Shown here piece by piece: positions 51,455 to 60,488 of a stretch of 64,000 nucleotides of DNA. The position numbers and the translations under genes are program-made. The first letter of the stretch is position 1, and every line of letters begins with the position of its first letter. The DNA is from Phycisphaerae bacterium. GTDB taxonomy: Bacteria; Planctomycetota; Phycisphaerae; Phycisphaerales; Phycisphaeraceae. The stretch spans positions 1 through 64,000 of the forward strand of contig JAUHYI010000003.1 of NCBI GenBank assembly GCA_030426385.1, given 5' to 3'. Under the pieces are notes generated by a model, which saw only the letters and a program-made list of their open reading frames with translations, was not told where the DNA came from and ran no database searches.

Positions 51455-52051
51455 ATGAATAACACGACGCCCCAGGTGGATGGCTATATCCGAAAAAATA
51501 AAAAGTGGCAAAAAGAACTGGAAGCATTGCGTGCGATCGTTCTCGAATGTTCGCTGGTCGAAGAGGTGAAGTGGCGTGCGCCTTGTTACACATTTGAAGG
51601 TCGTAACGTGGTATTGTTGGGAGCACTCAAGGATTGTTGCGTGCTTAGTTTTATGAAAGGCGCATTGCTAAAGGACACGAAAGGTGTTCTGGAAAAGCCC
51701 GGCGAAAATACACAAGCGGGTCGCGTGATTCGATTGGCCAGTGTTCAGGAAATCGATGCGATGAAAACCACCTTGAAAGCCTATGTTAAGGAAGCGATTA
51801 AGGTCGAAAAGTCGGGATTGAAAGTAGACTTCAAAAAATCCCCGGAGCCGATGCCGGAAGAGCTTGTGGCTGCGCTGGACGAAAACCCCGCGTTGAAAAA
51901 GGCATTCGAAGCCTTGACCCCGGGCCGACAGCGAGGCTATATCCTGCATTTTTCATCTGCGAAACAATCCAAGACGCGTGTGTCAAGAATAGAGAAGTGT
52001 ACCCCCCAGATTCTCGAGGGCATCGGTTTGAATGATTGGAAAGCAAAGTAG
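51455..52051 (+). CDS. YdeI-like DUF1801/OmpD-associated protein
   Basis: The 198 aa protein joins an N-terminal DUF1801 (YdhG-like) domain (EVKWRAPCYTFEGRNVVLLG) to the C-terminal bacteriocin-protection YdeI region (LDENPALKKAFEALTPGRQR followed by GYILHFSSAKQSKTRVSRI). The exact role is not established. ATG 51455. Confidence 0.83.
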   Translation: MNNTTPQVDGYIRKNKKWQKELEALRAIVLECSLVEEVKWRAPCYTFEGRNVVLLGALKDCCVLSFMKGALLKDTKGVLEKPGENTQAGRVIRLASVQEIDAMKTTLKAYVKEAIKVEKSGLKVDFKKSPEPMPEELVAALDENPALKKAFEALTPGRQRGYILHFSSAKQSKTRVSRIEKCTPQILEGIGLNDWKAK

Positions 52052-52450
52052 CCAGGCATTCAATACTTTTTAGTATTAATGATTTGTCTGGCTATTGTTG
52101 GGGTTGTTCGTTTGATAGATAGTTTGTCGAGTATCGAGTATATGGCAGGGTCGTATTAATCGTGTTAAGTATGGATATAGGGAATTAGAATGTGGGGTGC
52201 AGGGGGTGTCTCTCTGGTATAACGTGGGTTGGTTTGGCGCTCTATTTTGTGGTTGACGGTGGCCGATAGCGTAGATACACTGGTTTGTCTTTTGGGGTAC
52301 CCCATTCGCGGGATGATTGCCCCAGTATTGAATAATGTTTTGTAATGTTTCGAGCTATTTCGATGAATATGTCGAGACAGCTATCAAGAAGCATGTTTCA
52401 AGGTATTGTTGTAGTTTTAAGGGACGTGTCACACTTTGGAGAATAGACAA
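52052..52450. other. Long spacer before the PEP-CTERM autotransporter-like gene
   Basis: About 400 bases with an AT-richer composition and no open frame of note. It should hold the promoter and leader of the next gene. I see no repeat or hairpin that I can name. Confidence 0.4.
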
Positions 52451-54016
52451 ATGAAGTACGCTCTGACCCTGGTCGCGGTATTTTGTGGCACGGTAGCCTT
52501 GTTTGTTCAAACGTCACATGGTGGGGCAACGGCATCGGGTGATGTCAAGATCAATGGTACGCTTACCACTGATCCAACCACCTCCACCACGGGCCACAAC
52601 ATCATCGTCGGCGACACCGGTTTTGGCACGATGACCATTGATGGTGGAACGATCGTCGCCGCTGGCAATGGAACGCTTGGCTTCGGCAATACAGGCGTTG
52701 GCAACGTGACTGTCACCGGCGCCGGTAGCCAATGGAATGTCGTCAACTGGCTGGGAGTGGGTGAAGAAGGCAGCGGCACGTTGACGATTTCTGCCGGCGG
52801 TCACGTCACGGATCATTTCGGATACATCGCGGGCTATAACCTCAATCCCTTTGGCAGCGTGACAGTGACCGGGTCCAACTCAACCTGGACCAACAATTAT
52901 GCAGTCTGGGTCGGCGGTGGTGGCCATGGTGTATTAACCATCGCCGACGGGGCAACGGTCACCAGTGGGACTGAAGGTTTCGTCAATGCTCAGGGCCGGG
53001 CCACGGTAAGCGGTGGCGGCTCGAGTTGGATCAATGATGCGGACCTGACCGTCGGCCAGAACGGCACTGGTCGGCTCACCATTCGCCAAGGTGCGGATGT
53101 CAGTAGTGTCGATGGCTTCATCCGCAATCCCACCCTCCATAACAGTGTCGTGGCGATCTCCGACAGCGGTTCAATTTGGACCACCACCAACCTCACCATC
53201 GGCGGAGACAATGCCGGGACCAACGGCAAAGCCACCCTCGCGTTAAGCAACGCCGGTTCGGCGGCGGTCTCTGGTACGTTGGAAATTTTTGCCAATGGCG
53301 TGGTCGACATGCTGGTATCCGGCACCGGCACGCTTCTGGATGTCGGGGCGGGGGGCCTGGTCAATCATGGAACTATCCGTTTGGCTGCAACGCCGGGACT
53401 TACCAGTGGCTCGTTTTCGCCTGTCGATGTGGACGGCGATTGGACCGGCACCGGCACCGTTCAAACCGTCGGCGGTGTGTGGAATGCGAGTACCGAAACA
53501 TTCACGATCACGGGTGCCACTGCAGGCACCGCAGGAAATCTGGCCAGCATCGATCTGAACACCTCGCAACGTTTAGCGATCACCGGCGGGACGACCGAGC
53601 TGGGCGTAAGCTTTGATCCCAATGCACTGACCGGCGTGGGCGGCTCGACCATCAGCTTCACCGCCACCGAGAACGGCACTTCACAAATCGAATCCGAAGA
53701 CGTGCTCGCTGCGTGGGATTTCGACACGGACTTGGCCCCGGGTGTTACCACACAAATCACCATGGCCCTCGGCGAAGATATCGATCCTGATTCGCTCACC
53801 GTTTGGCACAGCGAAGACGGCATCGTGTGGGCCGAATACGACGTGGTCGTCAGCTACGACGGCACCCATGCCAGCTTCCTGGTCACCGGATTCAGCAGCT
53901 ACGCATTCACCGAAGGTGATTTCCTGCTCGTGCCTGAGCCGACCACCTTCGCAATGTTCGCCGTTGGTGCGTTCGCCCTGATGCGACGGACCAAAGCGCG
54001 TCAGTCTCAGGTTTAG
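52451..54016 (+). CDS. PEP-CTERM protein with beta-solenoid repeats
   Basis: The 521 aa secreted protein has a signal peptide (residues 1-26), then tandem beta-strand repeats of about 45-50 residues. Typical motifs are VTVTGAGSQWNV, VTVTGSNSTWTN and ATVSGGGSSWIN, each followed by LTVGxxGxGxLTI. The end carries the sorting signal VPEPTTFAMFAVGAFALMRR. It is likely exported and attached to the cell surface or matrix. ATG 52451 follows TTGGAGAATAG. Confidence 0.87.
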   Translation: MKYALTLVAVFCGTVALFVQTSHGGATASGDVKINGTLTTDPTTSTTGHNIIVGDTGFGTMTIDGGTIVAAGNGTLGFGNTGVGNVTVTGAGSQWNVVNWLGVGEEGSGTLTISAGGHVTDHFGYIAGYNLNPFGSVTVTGSNSTWTNNYAVWVGGGGHGVLTIADGATVTSGTEGFVNAQGRATVSGGGSSWINDADLTVGQNGTGRLTIRQGADVSSVDGFIRNPTLHNSVVAISDSGSIWTTTNLTIGGDNAGTNGKATLALSNAGSAAVSGTLEIFANGVVDMLVSGTGTLLDVGAGGLVNHGTIRLAATPGLTSGSFSPVDVDGDWTGTGTVQTVGGVWNASTETFTITGATAGTAGNLASIDLNTSQRLAITGGTTELGVSFDPNALTGVGGSTISFTATENGTSQIESEDVLAAWDFDTDLAPGVTTQITMALGEDIDPDSLTVWHSEDGIVWAEYDVVVSYDGTHASFLVTGFSSYAFTEGDFLLVPEPTTFAMFAVGAFALMRRTKARQSQV

Positions 54017-54100
54017 ATTCAACACAAGCGCCCTTCCCCCAGACACCAACCAGTTCCTCGCGTGCTTTTGTCACGCTGACGATCAAAACCGCCGTTGCGG

Positions 54101-54152
54101 TTATTGACCGCTGACGCCTGCGCTTTAAGATGGCTGCGGTCGATATGTATTC
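54101..54152 (+). repeat. Most distal relic attC
   Basis: TTATTGACCGCTGACGCCTG, CGCTTTAAGATGGCTGCGGT and CGATATGTATTC align with the attC left stem and loop. It is 25.6 kb past attI and is the last relic I can see. Confidence 0.55.
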
Positions 54153-54198
54153 TATGGACGTGTGCGTGGGGCCCGTTTGATTCACACAAGGGAGCCTC

Positions 54199-54303
54199 AT
54201 GGAACTGGGGATCTCAGGAAAATCCGCGTTGGTGACGGGCTCGTCGGCGACCACTGGTGCGGCGCTTCGCGTCGATGGCCGCGTGGTTAAGTCGATCCTG
54301 TAG
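54199..54303 (+). pseudogene. Short-chain dehydrogenase with nearly all of its middle deleted
   Basis: The 34-codon frame starts MELGISGKSALVTGSS, the usual SDR opening, and ends GAALRVDGRVVKSIL, the usual SDR C-terminus. About 200 residues between them are missing. Ribosome site AAGGGAG is kept. It is an in-frame remnant and probably not functional. Confidence 0.75.
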
Positions 54304-54372
54304 GGGTCTGATTCGCAGAAGTCGCAGGGGCCACATGGATGCTAAAGAGTACAATGCTCCGTTGGATTAACC

Positions 54373-55029
54373 ATGTCACACACAAACGCCAACAGACCGA
54401 CAAGCACCACGATGAACGCCAGTACAAACGGCACCGTCAATGCCAACACCAACACGCAGGCTAACGCGCCGTCCCGCGCGCAGGGCCACGGTGCGACAGC
54501 GGTTATTACGCATCGGGTTCGCGAGGGGCAGCAGGATGCGTATGAGCTTTGGCTTGATGAGATCGGGCCCAAATGCCGAGCGGCGCCGGGGCATCTTGAT
54601 TGGCATATTATTCGGCCGATTGCGGGATTGACGCACACCAATACGGTGGTGCTTCGTTTCGATACGATCACGAATCTCGAGCGATGGATGGCATCCGCGG
54701 ATCGTCGTCGACTGATCGAACAGGTGTCGCCGTTGCTCGCGACTGAAGATGAATTTTTTATCAATAGCGGTTTGGATTTCTGGTTTGTGCCCGAAGGTGC
54801 CCACGCCAAAGTGCCGGTGCGCTGGAAGCAATTTGTGATCACGTGGTCGGCCATCTATCCGTTGGTGCTTGGGGTATCGTTGGTCGTGAGCACGCTTCTG
54901 TTGCAGGTCGGCCTGAGTCTGAATGGCTATCTGTTCACATTGATCGTGACGGGTTTGGTGGTGGCGCTGATGATTTATCTCGTGATGCCGTACTACACCC
55001 ACATGGTGCGATCGTGGCTGTTTAAATAA
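54373..55029 (+). CDS. ABM-domain protein with two C-terminal membrane segments
   Basis: After a Thr/Asn-rich N-terminus (1-40), the protein has an antibiotic biosynthesis monooxygenase-like domain (ATAVITHRVREGQQDAYELW, HLDWHIIRP, VVLRFDTITNLERWM) and two membrane segments (about 158-178 and 185-205). This fusion is known as a conserved hypothetical type. Length 218 aa. Confidence 0.83.
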   Translation: MSHTNANRPTSTTMNASTNGTVNANTNTQANAPSRAQGHGATAVITHRVREGQQDAYELWLDEIGPKCRAAPGHLDWHIIRPIAGLTHTNTVVLRFDTITNLERWMASADRRRLIEQVSPLLATEDEFFINSGLDFWFVPEGAHAKVPVRWKQFVITWSAIYPLVLGVSLVVSTLLLQVGLSLNGYLFTLIVTGLVVALMIYLVMPYYTHMVRSWLFK

Positions 55030-55171
55030 TGCCACGTGTCGGTCAGATGTAGGCCAAGCCCAGAGGTACGATGGTATTTAGCCGACGCGTGAGATGTGGT
55101 AGGCTAAGTGTTAAGACGTGTGGAGCAATACGGATTGAGAGACGGCTTTAAATTCCCGTGTGTGATTTCCC

Positions 55172-55247
55172 GTTAGCCGTCGCCCTTGGGCGGCGTGTCG
55201 CCGTCAATGAACCGTAGCACTCGCGCCGTCCAAGGACGACGGCTAAC
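55172..55247. repeat. GTTAGCCGCCG palindromic repeat, copy D
   Basis: GTTAGCCGTCGCCCTTGGGC opens and GTCCAAGGACGACGGCTAAC closes the element. The change CCGCCG to CCGTCG is mirrored as CGACGG in the other arm, preserving pairing. Confidence 0.85.
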
Positions 55248-55354
55248 GCACGAGTTCTACACGGTGTTGCTATAAGAGGGAGAGCAAGTAGCGTTCAAGT
55301 GGGGCAAGTATGGTTGAAACACGCAAAGCAAAGCGTGGGTAATGTGAGCGATTC

Positions 55355-55861
55355 ATGATGAATATTTTTCATGCGATATTAATGGGTGCGACGTTTTTAT
55401 GTTCGCTGGTGGCAGGTTTTTTATTTGCGTTTGCCGTGGTGGTGATGCCGGGCCTGAAGCGATTGGGGGATCGCGATTTTATTCAGGGGTTTCAAGTGAT
55501 CGATCGGGTGATTCAGAACAGTCAGCCGATTTTCGTGGCTGTTTGGCTGGGTTCGGTGATTGCCCTGATCGCATCGTTGGCGTTGGGATTCAAACAACTC
55601 GATGGCCTGGGGCGCGGGTTGATGATCGCGGCGACCCTGGTGTATCTGTTTGGGGTGCAGTTGCCGACGATGGCGGTGAATGTGCCGTTGAACAATCGAT
55701 TGCAAGCGGTGGTCATTGATGGTGTTGATGCGAGTGATACGGTGGCGTTAAAAACCGCACGCGATGCCTTTGAATCGCGCTGGAATCAATGGAACGTCGT
55801 CCGAACAATTTTGTCGAGCGTGGTGTCGGTGTTGTTGATCGTGGTGGTGTGTCGGCTGTGA
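55355..55861 (+). CDS. DUF1772 membrane protein
   Basis: The 168 aa protein has four membrane segments with the DUF1772 landmarks FAFAVVVMPGL and NVPLNNRL followed by FESRWNQWNVVRT. Function unknown in the family. Confidence 0.85.
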   Translation: MMNIFHAILMGATFLCSLVAGFLFAFAVVVMPGLKRLGDRDFIQGFQVIDRVIQNSQPIFVAVWLGSVIALIASLALGFKQLDGLGRGLMIAATLVYLFGVQLPTMAVNVPLNNRLQAVVIDGVDASDTVALKTARDAFESRWNQWNVVRTILSSVVSVLLIVVVCRL

Positions 55862-55934
55862 GCGTTGGCAGTACCGTAGCTTGTGGTTTATTCGTGTGTG
55901 AGTGTTCGCTTGTTTCGCATTGCCGTGATATGAA

Positions 55935-56012
55935 GTTAGCCGCCGCCTTTATGGCGGCGCGACGGCGTATCCCTGACGCACGTTTCGCGCCGCCATAAAG
56001 GCGGCGGCTAAC
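55935..56012. repeat. GTTAGCCGCCG palindromic repeat, copy E
   Basis: GTTAGCCGCCGCCTTTATGG opens and CCATAAAGGCGGCGGCTAAC closes the element. The CTTTATGG/CCATAAAG pair replaces CCTTGGGC/GCCCAAGG with pairing kept. Confidence 0.85.
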
Positions 56013-56110
56013 GATCAAATAACGCGCGTTTTTTTTCGGGATTGGTATAAGGTTGTCTGCGGCGTCGCGTTGTCGACATTTCACAGGCGTGATAAGGGAC
56101 GGGAGAGGCC

Positions 56111-56428
56111 ATGCGTTTGGCGAATTTTTTAATCGGGTATGGCCTGTGGCTGGGCGTGTGGAGTATGGTGACGCTGGCGGTCTATGCGTGGGATAAACGG
56201 CAAGCGAAGCGCGGTGGTCGGAGCAGAGTGTCGGAAAAGAAATTGCACGGGTTGGAATTGTTGGGTGGTTGGCCAGGTGCGTGGTTGGGTCAACGTTGGT
56301 TACGGCACAAATCAGTAAAGCGTTCGTATCGCGTGGTGTTTGTTTTAATGGTGGTGTTGCATGGTGCGGTGGTTGGGGGCGGGTTGGCGTGGATCGGTTA
56401 TTTTTATTTTGGGTGGATGCAATCATGA
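56111..56428 (+). CDS. DUF1294 membrane protein
   Basis: The 105 aa protein shows the DUF1294 pattern YAWDKRQAKRGG, RVSEKKLHGLELLGGWPGAW and QRWLRHKSVKRSYR, with membrane segments at both ends. The 3' end overlaps the next gene (ATGA). Confidence 0.87.
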   Translation: MRLANFLIGYGLWLGVWSMVTLAVYAWDKRQAKRGGRSRVSEKKLHGLELLGGWPGAWLGQRWLRHKSVKRSYRVVFVLMVVLHGAVVGGGLAWIGYFYFGWMQS

Positions 56429-56979
56429 TGCAGGACGACACAAGGGATAACGCGGATGGCGGTGCGCATGATATGCGTGATGCGATGGATGTCATGGATG
56501 CGGTGGATGAGGGAGAAAATGTGGGTCGTGAAGGGGAAAACGTGGAGACGGAAGGGGAAACTGTGGGGCGTTTTTTGAAGCGGTATTTGCAGGTGTTTGA
56601 GGCGAGTTGTCCGCGGTGTCAATACAATTTGCATCAACTGACGGGGACGACATGTCCTGAGTGCGGGATGGGTTTGGTGTTGACGGTGGGCGCGGTGGAG
56701 CCAGACTTGCGTGCGTGGATCACGCTGGTGGTGAGTCTGTGTCTGGGGGCAGGGCTGGGGTTGTTTTGGATTCCGGTTTTGCTGAATCAGGGCATGTTGG
56801 ATGATGACGCGCTAGGGACGATCGTGTGTAGCATTGCGTGCATACCGCTGGCGTTGTTGGCGCTGTGCGGTCGTCGGCGTTTTATCAAGATGCAACCCGC
56901 CAACCAATGGAAATTGACTGTGTGTGGCGTGGGTTTGACCGTGACAGCATTTGTGACGTTTCTGGCTATTTTACCTTGA
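56425..56979 (+). CDS. Zinc-ribbon membrane protein
   Basis: The 184 aa protein has an acidic Asp/Met-rich N-terminus, a two-CxxC zinc ribbon (CPRCQYNLHQLTGTTCPECG), then three membrane segments. ATG 56425 overlaps the previous stop, so the two are coupled. The stretch EGENVGREGENVETEGETVG is encoded by GGGGAAAACGTGG-type units, another in-frame entry of the G-rich repeat. Confidence 0.78.
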   Translation: MMQDDTRDNADGGAHDMRDAMDVMDAVDEGENVGREGENVETEGETVGRFLKRYLQVFEASCPRCQYNLHQLTGTTCPECGMGLVLTVGAVEPDLRAWITLVVSLCLGAGLGLFWIPVLLNQGMLDDDALGTIVCSIACIPLALLALCGRRRFIKMQPANQWKLTVCGVGLTVTAFVTFLAILP

Positions 56980-57480
56980 GAGGTTGTGTGGTACCCGTAC
57001 CCGATGTGCGTTGGTCAAGGCGACGTGCAATTGTGCGCACAAACGTGCGGTGGGGTTGGGGTAAAAATGGGGGTCGGCGATAAATTTTTTAGTCGTTGGG
57101 CGCGTGCGGGTTAGCGCGTTGTTGAGTGGGGGGGTGGCTATCGGCGCGCGCACAGAGGCGGACATTGGGCCAATTGTAGAAGCGCGATGGCAGCGTTGCG
57201 GATGGGCCGGCGTGGCGACATTCGTGACACGTGTGATGGCGGATTCTGCGAAGACGGCCCAGCGATTATCGCTGTGCGGTGCGATGACCACGCCCATCAA
57301 CCAGACGCATAGACAGACACGATGGGCCTGCCAATGAGTTGTGAAAGTTTTAGGAATGAACCCTGGCGGTCATCGCGCGCCGGTTTGGGCGCGAGGGCCG
57401 TCGGGGCGGGGGAGAGTGAGTTAAAAGTTAAAAGTTAAAAGTTGAGAATTGTGTGTTATGTGTGATTGTGGGTTGGTGCA
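56980..57480. other. Spacer before the convergent glycosyltransferase gene
   Basis: About 500 bases without a convincing gene. Near its end, three AGTTAAA units (57420-57443) repeat the tract found in the respiratory operon. G-rich sequence continues into the 3' end of the next gene. Confidence 0.45.
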
Positions 57481-58935
57481 TCAAGGCGTGTTCGGGATTG
57501 GGCTGGGGGGAAGTGGGGGTGTGGTGTGTGAGGGGGTGGGGTGGGGAGTGGGGGGAGTGGGGGGGGGTGGGGGGGTGATGGCTTGGAGGCGTTGTTCGTG
57601 GGGTGGCCAGCCTTCGGAGGATCGCCAGTGGTGTTGTTCCGCGATGAAGTCGCCGATGCGGATGGTATTCATGATGATCCAGACGGCGAGCAGGGCGACG
57701 GCAAGGTTTCGGCCGTGGAATGGGCCGGCTTTGCGATAGAGCAGGCAGGCGAACCACCACCAGCCGAGGGCGAAAAACGGAATGGCGGGCAACATGTAAC
57801 GAATGACGGTGAGGAACAGCAGGATCTGGAGCAGGAGCATGATCAACCACGCACGGCCTAGCGGATTTTTTCGCGTGGCGATCAGGGCAAGCACCAGTAT
57901 GAACAGACTGACGGGTATGGATGCGATGGGGCCGAAGTCGAGCGCGAGTGCGGCTTCGCTGATGCCTTCCTGGAACAGCAACGGGAGTTGAGTATGCCAG
58001 AGTTCGGACATGGTGGTGCTGAATTGTTGGAAGAGTCGTTCGATGATGATGCGATCGTCGTCGACCATGACCTGGCCATCGGGTCCAGCGGCACGGGGAT
58101 CGAACAGGCGCAGCGCGAGGTATCCGATCAATGCGAAAGCGAAGAGGCAAGCGTGCAGCGCGCGACGTGGTCCACGGATGATGCGGATGAACATGACGAT
58201 GCTCAGGGCCGCGATGAAGACGATGACGACGCTGCGAAACAATCCCATGATGGCGATGCCCGCGAGCAACATGATGAGGCCGACGATCATTTTGCCGCGT
58301 GTTTTTCGCACGAATCGCTCGTAGCCGAGCAGTGCCAACATGAGTCCAAGGAAAAACGGCATGTCGGTCAAGACCATGAACGCGAAGCGATAGCATTCCT
58401 CGGTCAAGGCGCAAAGCATGGTGACGATGGTGGCGCTGCCGCGGTCGAGATAGAAACGCAGCCAACGATAGAGCAGCACGAAGGCGATGATAGCGATGGC
58501 AATGTAGACGAGATTGATGAGCCAGAATTGATGGGAATTGGTAATGCGAAAAGTGGCCGCGGTGATGAGGGCGACGCCCGGGTTGAGGAATTTTTGCAGG
58601 TCGGCGTGATGGGTGTAGCCAAGTCCAGCGTCGAGGTTTTTGGCGATGATGACATGTGCGGCGCTGTCGGGGGTGAATCGCCACTGTGTGTTGTAGCCCG
58701 CGAGATAGACGATCAGAACGATCAGGGCGATCATCATTTGCCAACGACCAGCGAACTGCGCGATGCGATTGTCGAACGATGGAAATGGCGACGACAATGG
58801 ACGGGCTGGTGGCGTGGCGGCCTCGGTTGGCGGATGGGACACGCGACGCAGTTGGCCTGGGGGGCCCGGAGCAGGCGCGGTATTATTCATCTTCTCCGGT
58901 GCATCCGGTGCATGGTGCGGGGTACTCATTGTCAT
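57481..58935 (-). CDS. Polytopic membrane glycosyltransferase (GT39/PMT-like)
   Basis: The 484 aa protein has about nine to ten membrane segments after a Pro-rich N-terminus. The first loop begins YNTQWRFTPDSAAHVIIAKN with an Asp typical of GT-C enzymes. It would use a lipid-linked sugar. Its C-terminal 45 residues are a Pro/Thr/Ser low-complexity tail encoded by the complement of a long G-rich stretch (about 57482-57580). Confidence 0.78.
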   Translation of the reverse strand: MTMSTPHHAPDAPEKMNNTAPAPGPPGQLRRVSHPPTEAATPPARPLSSPFPSFDNRIAQFAGRWQMMIALIVLIVYLAGYNTQWRFTPDSAAHVIIAKNLDAGLGYTHHADLQKFLNPGVALITAATFRITNSHQFWLINLVYIAIAIIAFVLLYRWLRFYLDRGSATIVTMLCALTEECYRFAFMVLTDMPFFLGLMLALLGYERFVRKTRGKMIVGLIMLLAGIAIMGLFRSVVIVFIAALSIVMFIRIIRGPRRALHACLFAFALIGYLALRLFDPRAAGPDGQVMVDDDRIIIERLFQQFSTTMSELWHTQLPLLFQEGISEAALALDFGPIASIPVSLFILVLALIATRKNPLGRAWLIMLLLQILLFLTVIRYMLPAIPFFALGWWWFACLLYRKAGPFHGRNLAVALLAVWIIMNTIRIGDFIAEQHHWRSSEGWPPHEQRLQAITPPPPPTPPTPHPTPSHTTPPLPPSPIPNTP

Positions 58936-59031
58936 TATTTTACGGTGGTTATTCTGTGCGTGTTTGCCAGCGTGGCCAACATGCTTAGGATGGGTGATAC
59001 GAATCCGAAATGCACAGGCGATAGTTAAAAA

Positions 59032-60306
59032 ATGACCTCTTCTTCTCCCACAGATTCTCCCTCCCCATTATCTCCACAACCAGCATCGCAATCCTCTGGA
59101 CCATCTGCTGGTATTTTATACACCGCGTATTGTTCCGATGCACTGCCCGAGGTGGATTTGCGGCAGTTGATTCTGATGACCGATGACACGGGTTTGTTTC
59201 AACATGCGGTGCATCATTTGCCGGATCCGAATCATGGGTATTGCATTGATGATAATTGTCGGGCGCTGTTGGCGGCGGTGATGCATGCACGTTTGTTTGG
59301 TCATGATGAATCGGTGGTGCCGTTGCAGCGCTACCTGACGTTTTGTACTTATGCGTTGAATGCGGACAACGGACGGTTTCGCAATTTCATGGGATACAAT
59401 CGGCATTGGCTCGAGGACATTGGTTCGCAGGATAGTCATGCCCGCACGATCTGGGCATTGGGAACCACCGTGCGTTATGCCCCGACATCAGCGGTCGGCG
59501 GTATTGCCGATACCTTGTTTCAAAAAGGGTTGGCGGCCATCGAACGCGATTTCACGTTCATTCGACCTAACGCGTATGCGATTCTCGGATTGGCTGAATA
59601 CGCTCAGAGATCTTCGCCTCCTTCTTCGAGTGCGAGTGCGAGTACGAGTTCTGCCGAGTCGGCTCCTTTGCCGGCGGTGGCACATCACGATGCACTGTCA
59701 ATGCTCGACCGACTAGCCAGCCGATTGTTGGAACAGTTTCAAAATTATGCCACCGACGATTGGCCATGGTGGGAAGCGGAACTGACCTGGGGCAATGCGA
59801 AATTGCCGCACGCGCTGTTGGCGGCGGGTGATGTGTTGGATCGTCCTGACATGATTGACGCGGGCTTGCGAGCGTTGCGCTGGTGCCTGGATGTGCAAAC
59901 GGTGGCGGATGAGAACGGCCGACATTTATCGATCATTGGTAATGACGGTTGGTTTACGCGCGCGGGCCATCGTGCGCAGTTCGATCAACAGCCGATCGAA
60001 GCGCAGGGTTTGGTGCAAGCGTGTTTGTGTGCGGCCCGGATCGTCGCCAAACGCGATGACATCACAGGCGGTAGCCATGAAAATAATGCGCAGCCTGCGA
60101 CGGCGGCGCAATGGGTCGATGAGGCATGGATGTGTTTCACATGGTTCCGCGGCAATAACGATCTGGGCGTGTTGATCCATCACGACGAAACCGGCGGTTG
60201 TCAGGATGGATTGCAACCGCAAGGCGTCAACAAAAATCAGGGGGCTGAATCAATTTTGGCCTACCTGTTATGCGTCTTGGAATTTCGCTTGTTTGAACTG
60301 GCGTGA
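59032..60306 (+). CDS. Six-hairpin glycosidase-like protein
   Basis: The 424 aa protein is mostly alpha-helical. The motifs HLPDPNHGYCIDDNCRALLA, YLTFCTYALNADNGRFRNFM and GSQDSHARTIWALG mark a family usually annotated as glycosyltransferase-associated, with an (alpha/alpha) toroid of glycosidase type. The N-terminus is Ser/Pro-rich. Divergent from the membrane glycosyltransferase, with which it may share a role. Confidence 0.75.
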   Translation: MTSSSPTDSPSPLSPQPASQSSGPSAGILYTAYCSDALPEVDLRQLILMTDDTGLFQHAVHHLPDPNHGYCIDDNCRALLAAVMHARLFGHDESVVPLQRYLTFCTYALNADNGRFRNFMGYNRHWLEDIGSQDSHARTIWALGTTVRYAPTSAVGGIADTLFQKGLAAIERDFTFIRPNAYAILGLAEYAQRSSPPSSSASASTSSAESAPLPAVAHHDALSMLDRLASRLLEQFQNYATDDWPWWEAELTWGNAKLPHALLAAGDVLDRPDMIDAGLRALRWCLDVQTVADENGRHLSIIGNDGWFTRAGHRAQFDQQPIEAQGLVQACLCAARIVAKRDDITGGSHENNAQPATAAQWVDEAWMCFTWFRGNNDLGVLIHHDETGGCQDGLQPQGVNKNQGAESILAYLLCVLEFRLFELA

Positions 60307-60331
60307 CGCAAATCGCGGCTGATACGAATGA

Positions 60332-60432
60332 CGATAAATACTCGCGCGTAGTTTTTTATTAGCTCCCGGTGAATACCGGGAGTTTGTGTGAGGGAAGATT
60401 CAGGCCGCGCGAGTTTTTAACGGGATGGGTAT
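60332..60432 (+). repeat. CTCCCGGTGAATACCGGGAG-family palindromic repeat, copy 6 (full length)
   Basis: GATAAATACTCGCGCGTAG, AGCTCCCGGTGAATACCGGG, TTTGTGTGA, GGCCGCGCGAGTTTTTAACG and GGATGGGTAT. It lies between convergent genes and may act as terminator. Nearly identical to 44025-44125. Confidence 0.85.
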
Positions 60433-60488
60433 AAGTTTACCAAGGGAAGCGTGGGGAAAGTGGGGGGGGAGGTGGGGGGGAGGAGGGG
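60433..60488 (+). repeat. G-rich repeat after phoU
   Basis: GGGAAGCGTGGGGAAAGTGG followed by GGGGGG runs, next to the phoU stop. Confidence 0.65.

Noticed and set aside
57104-57337. Short frame after the zinc-ribbon gene
   Set aside because: No ribosome site, odd composition and no motif; left as spacer.
57428-58744. Long minus-strand frame rich in Arg, His and Pro overlapping the membrane glycosyltransferase
   Set aside because: It is the shadow of the 57481-58935 gene, which has clear membrane segments and family features.
57988-59028. Long plus-strand frame rich in Asp and Glu antisense to the glycosyltransferase
   Set aside because: Composition is that of the complement of hydrophobic codons; no family features.
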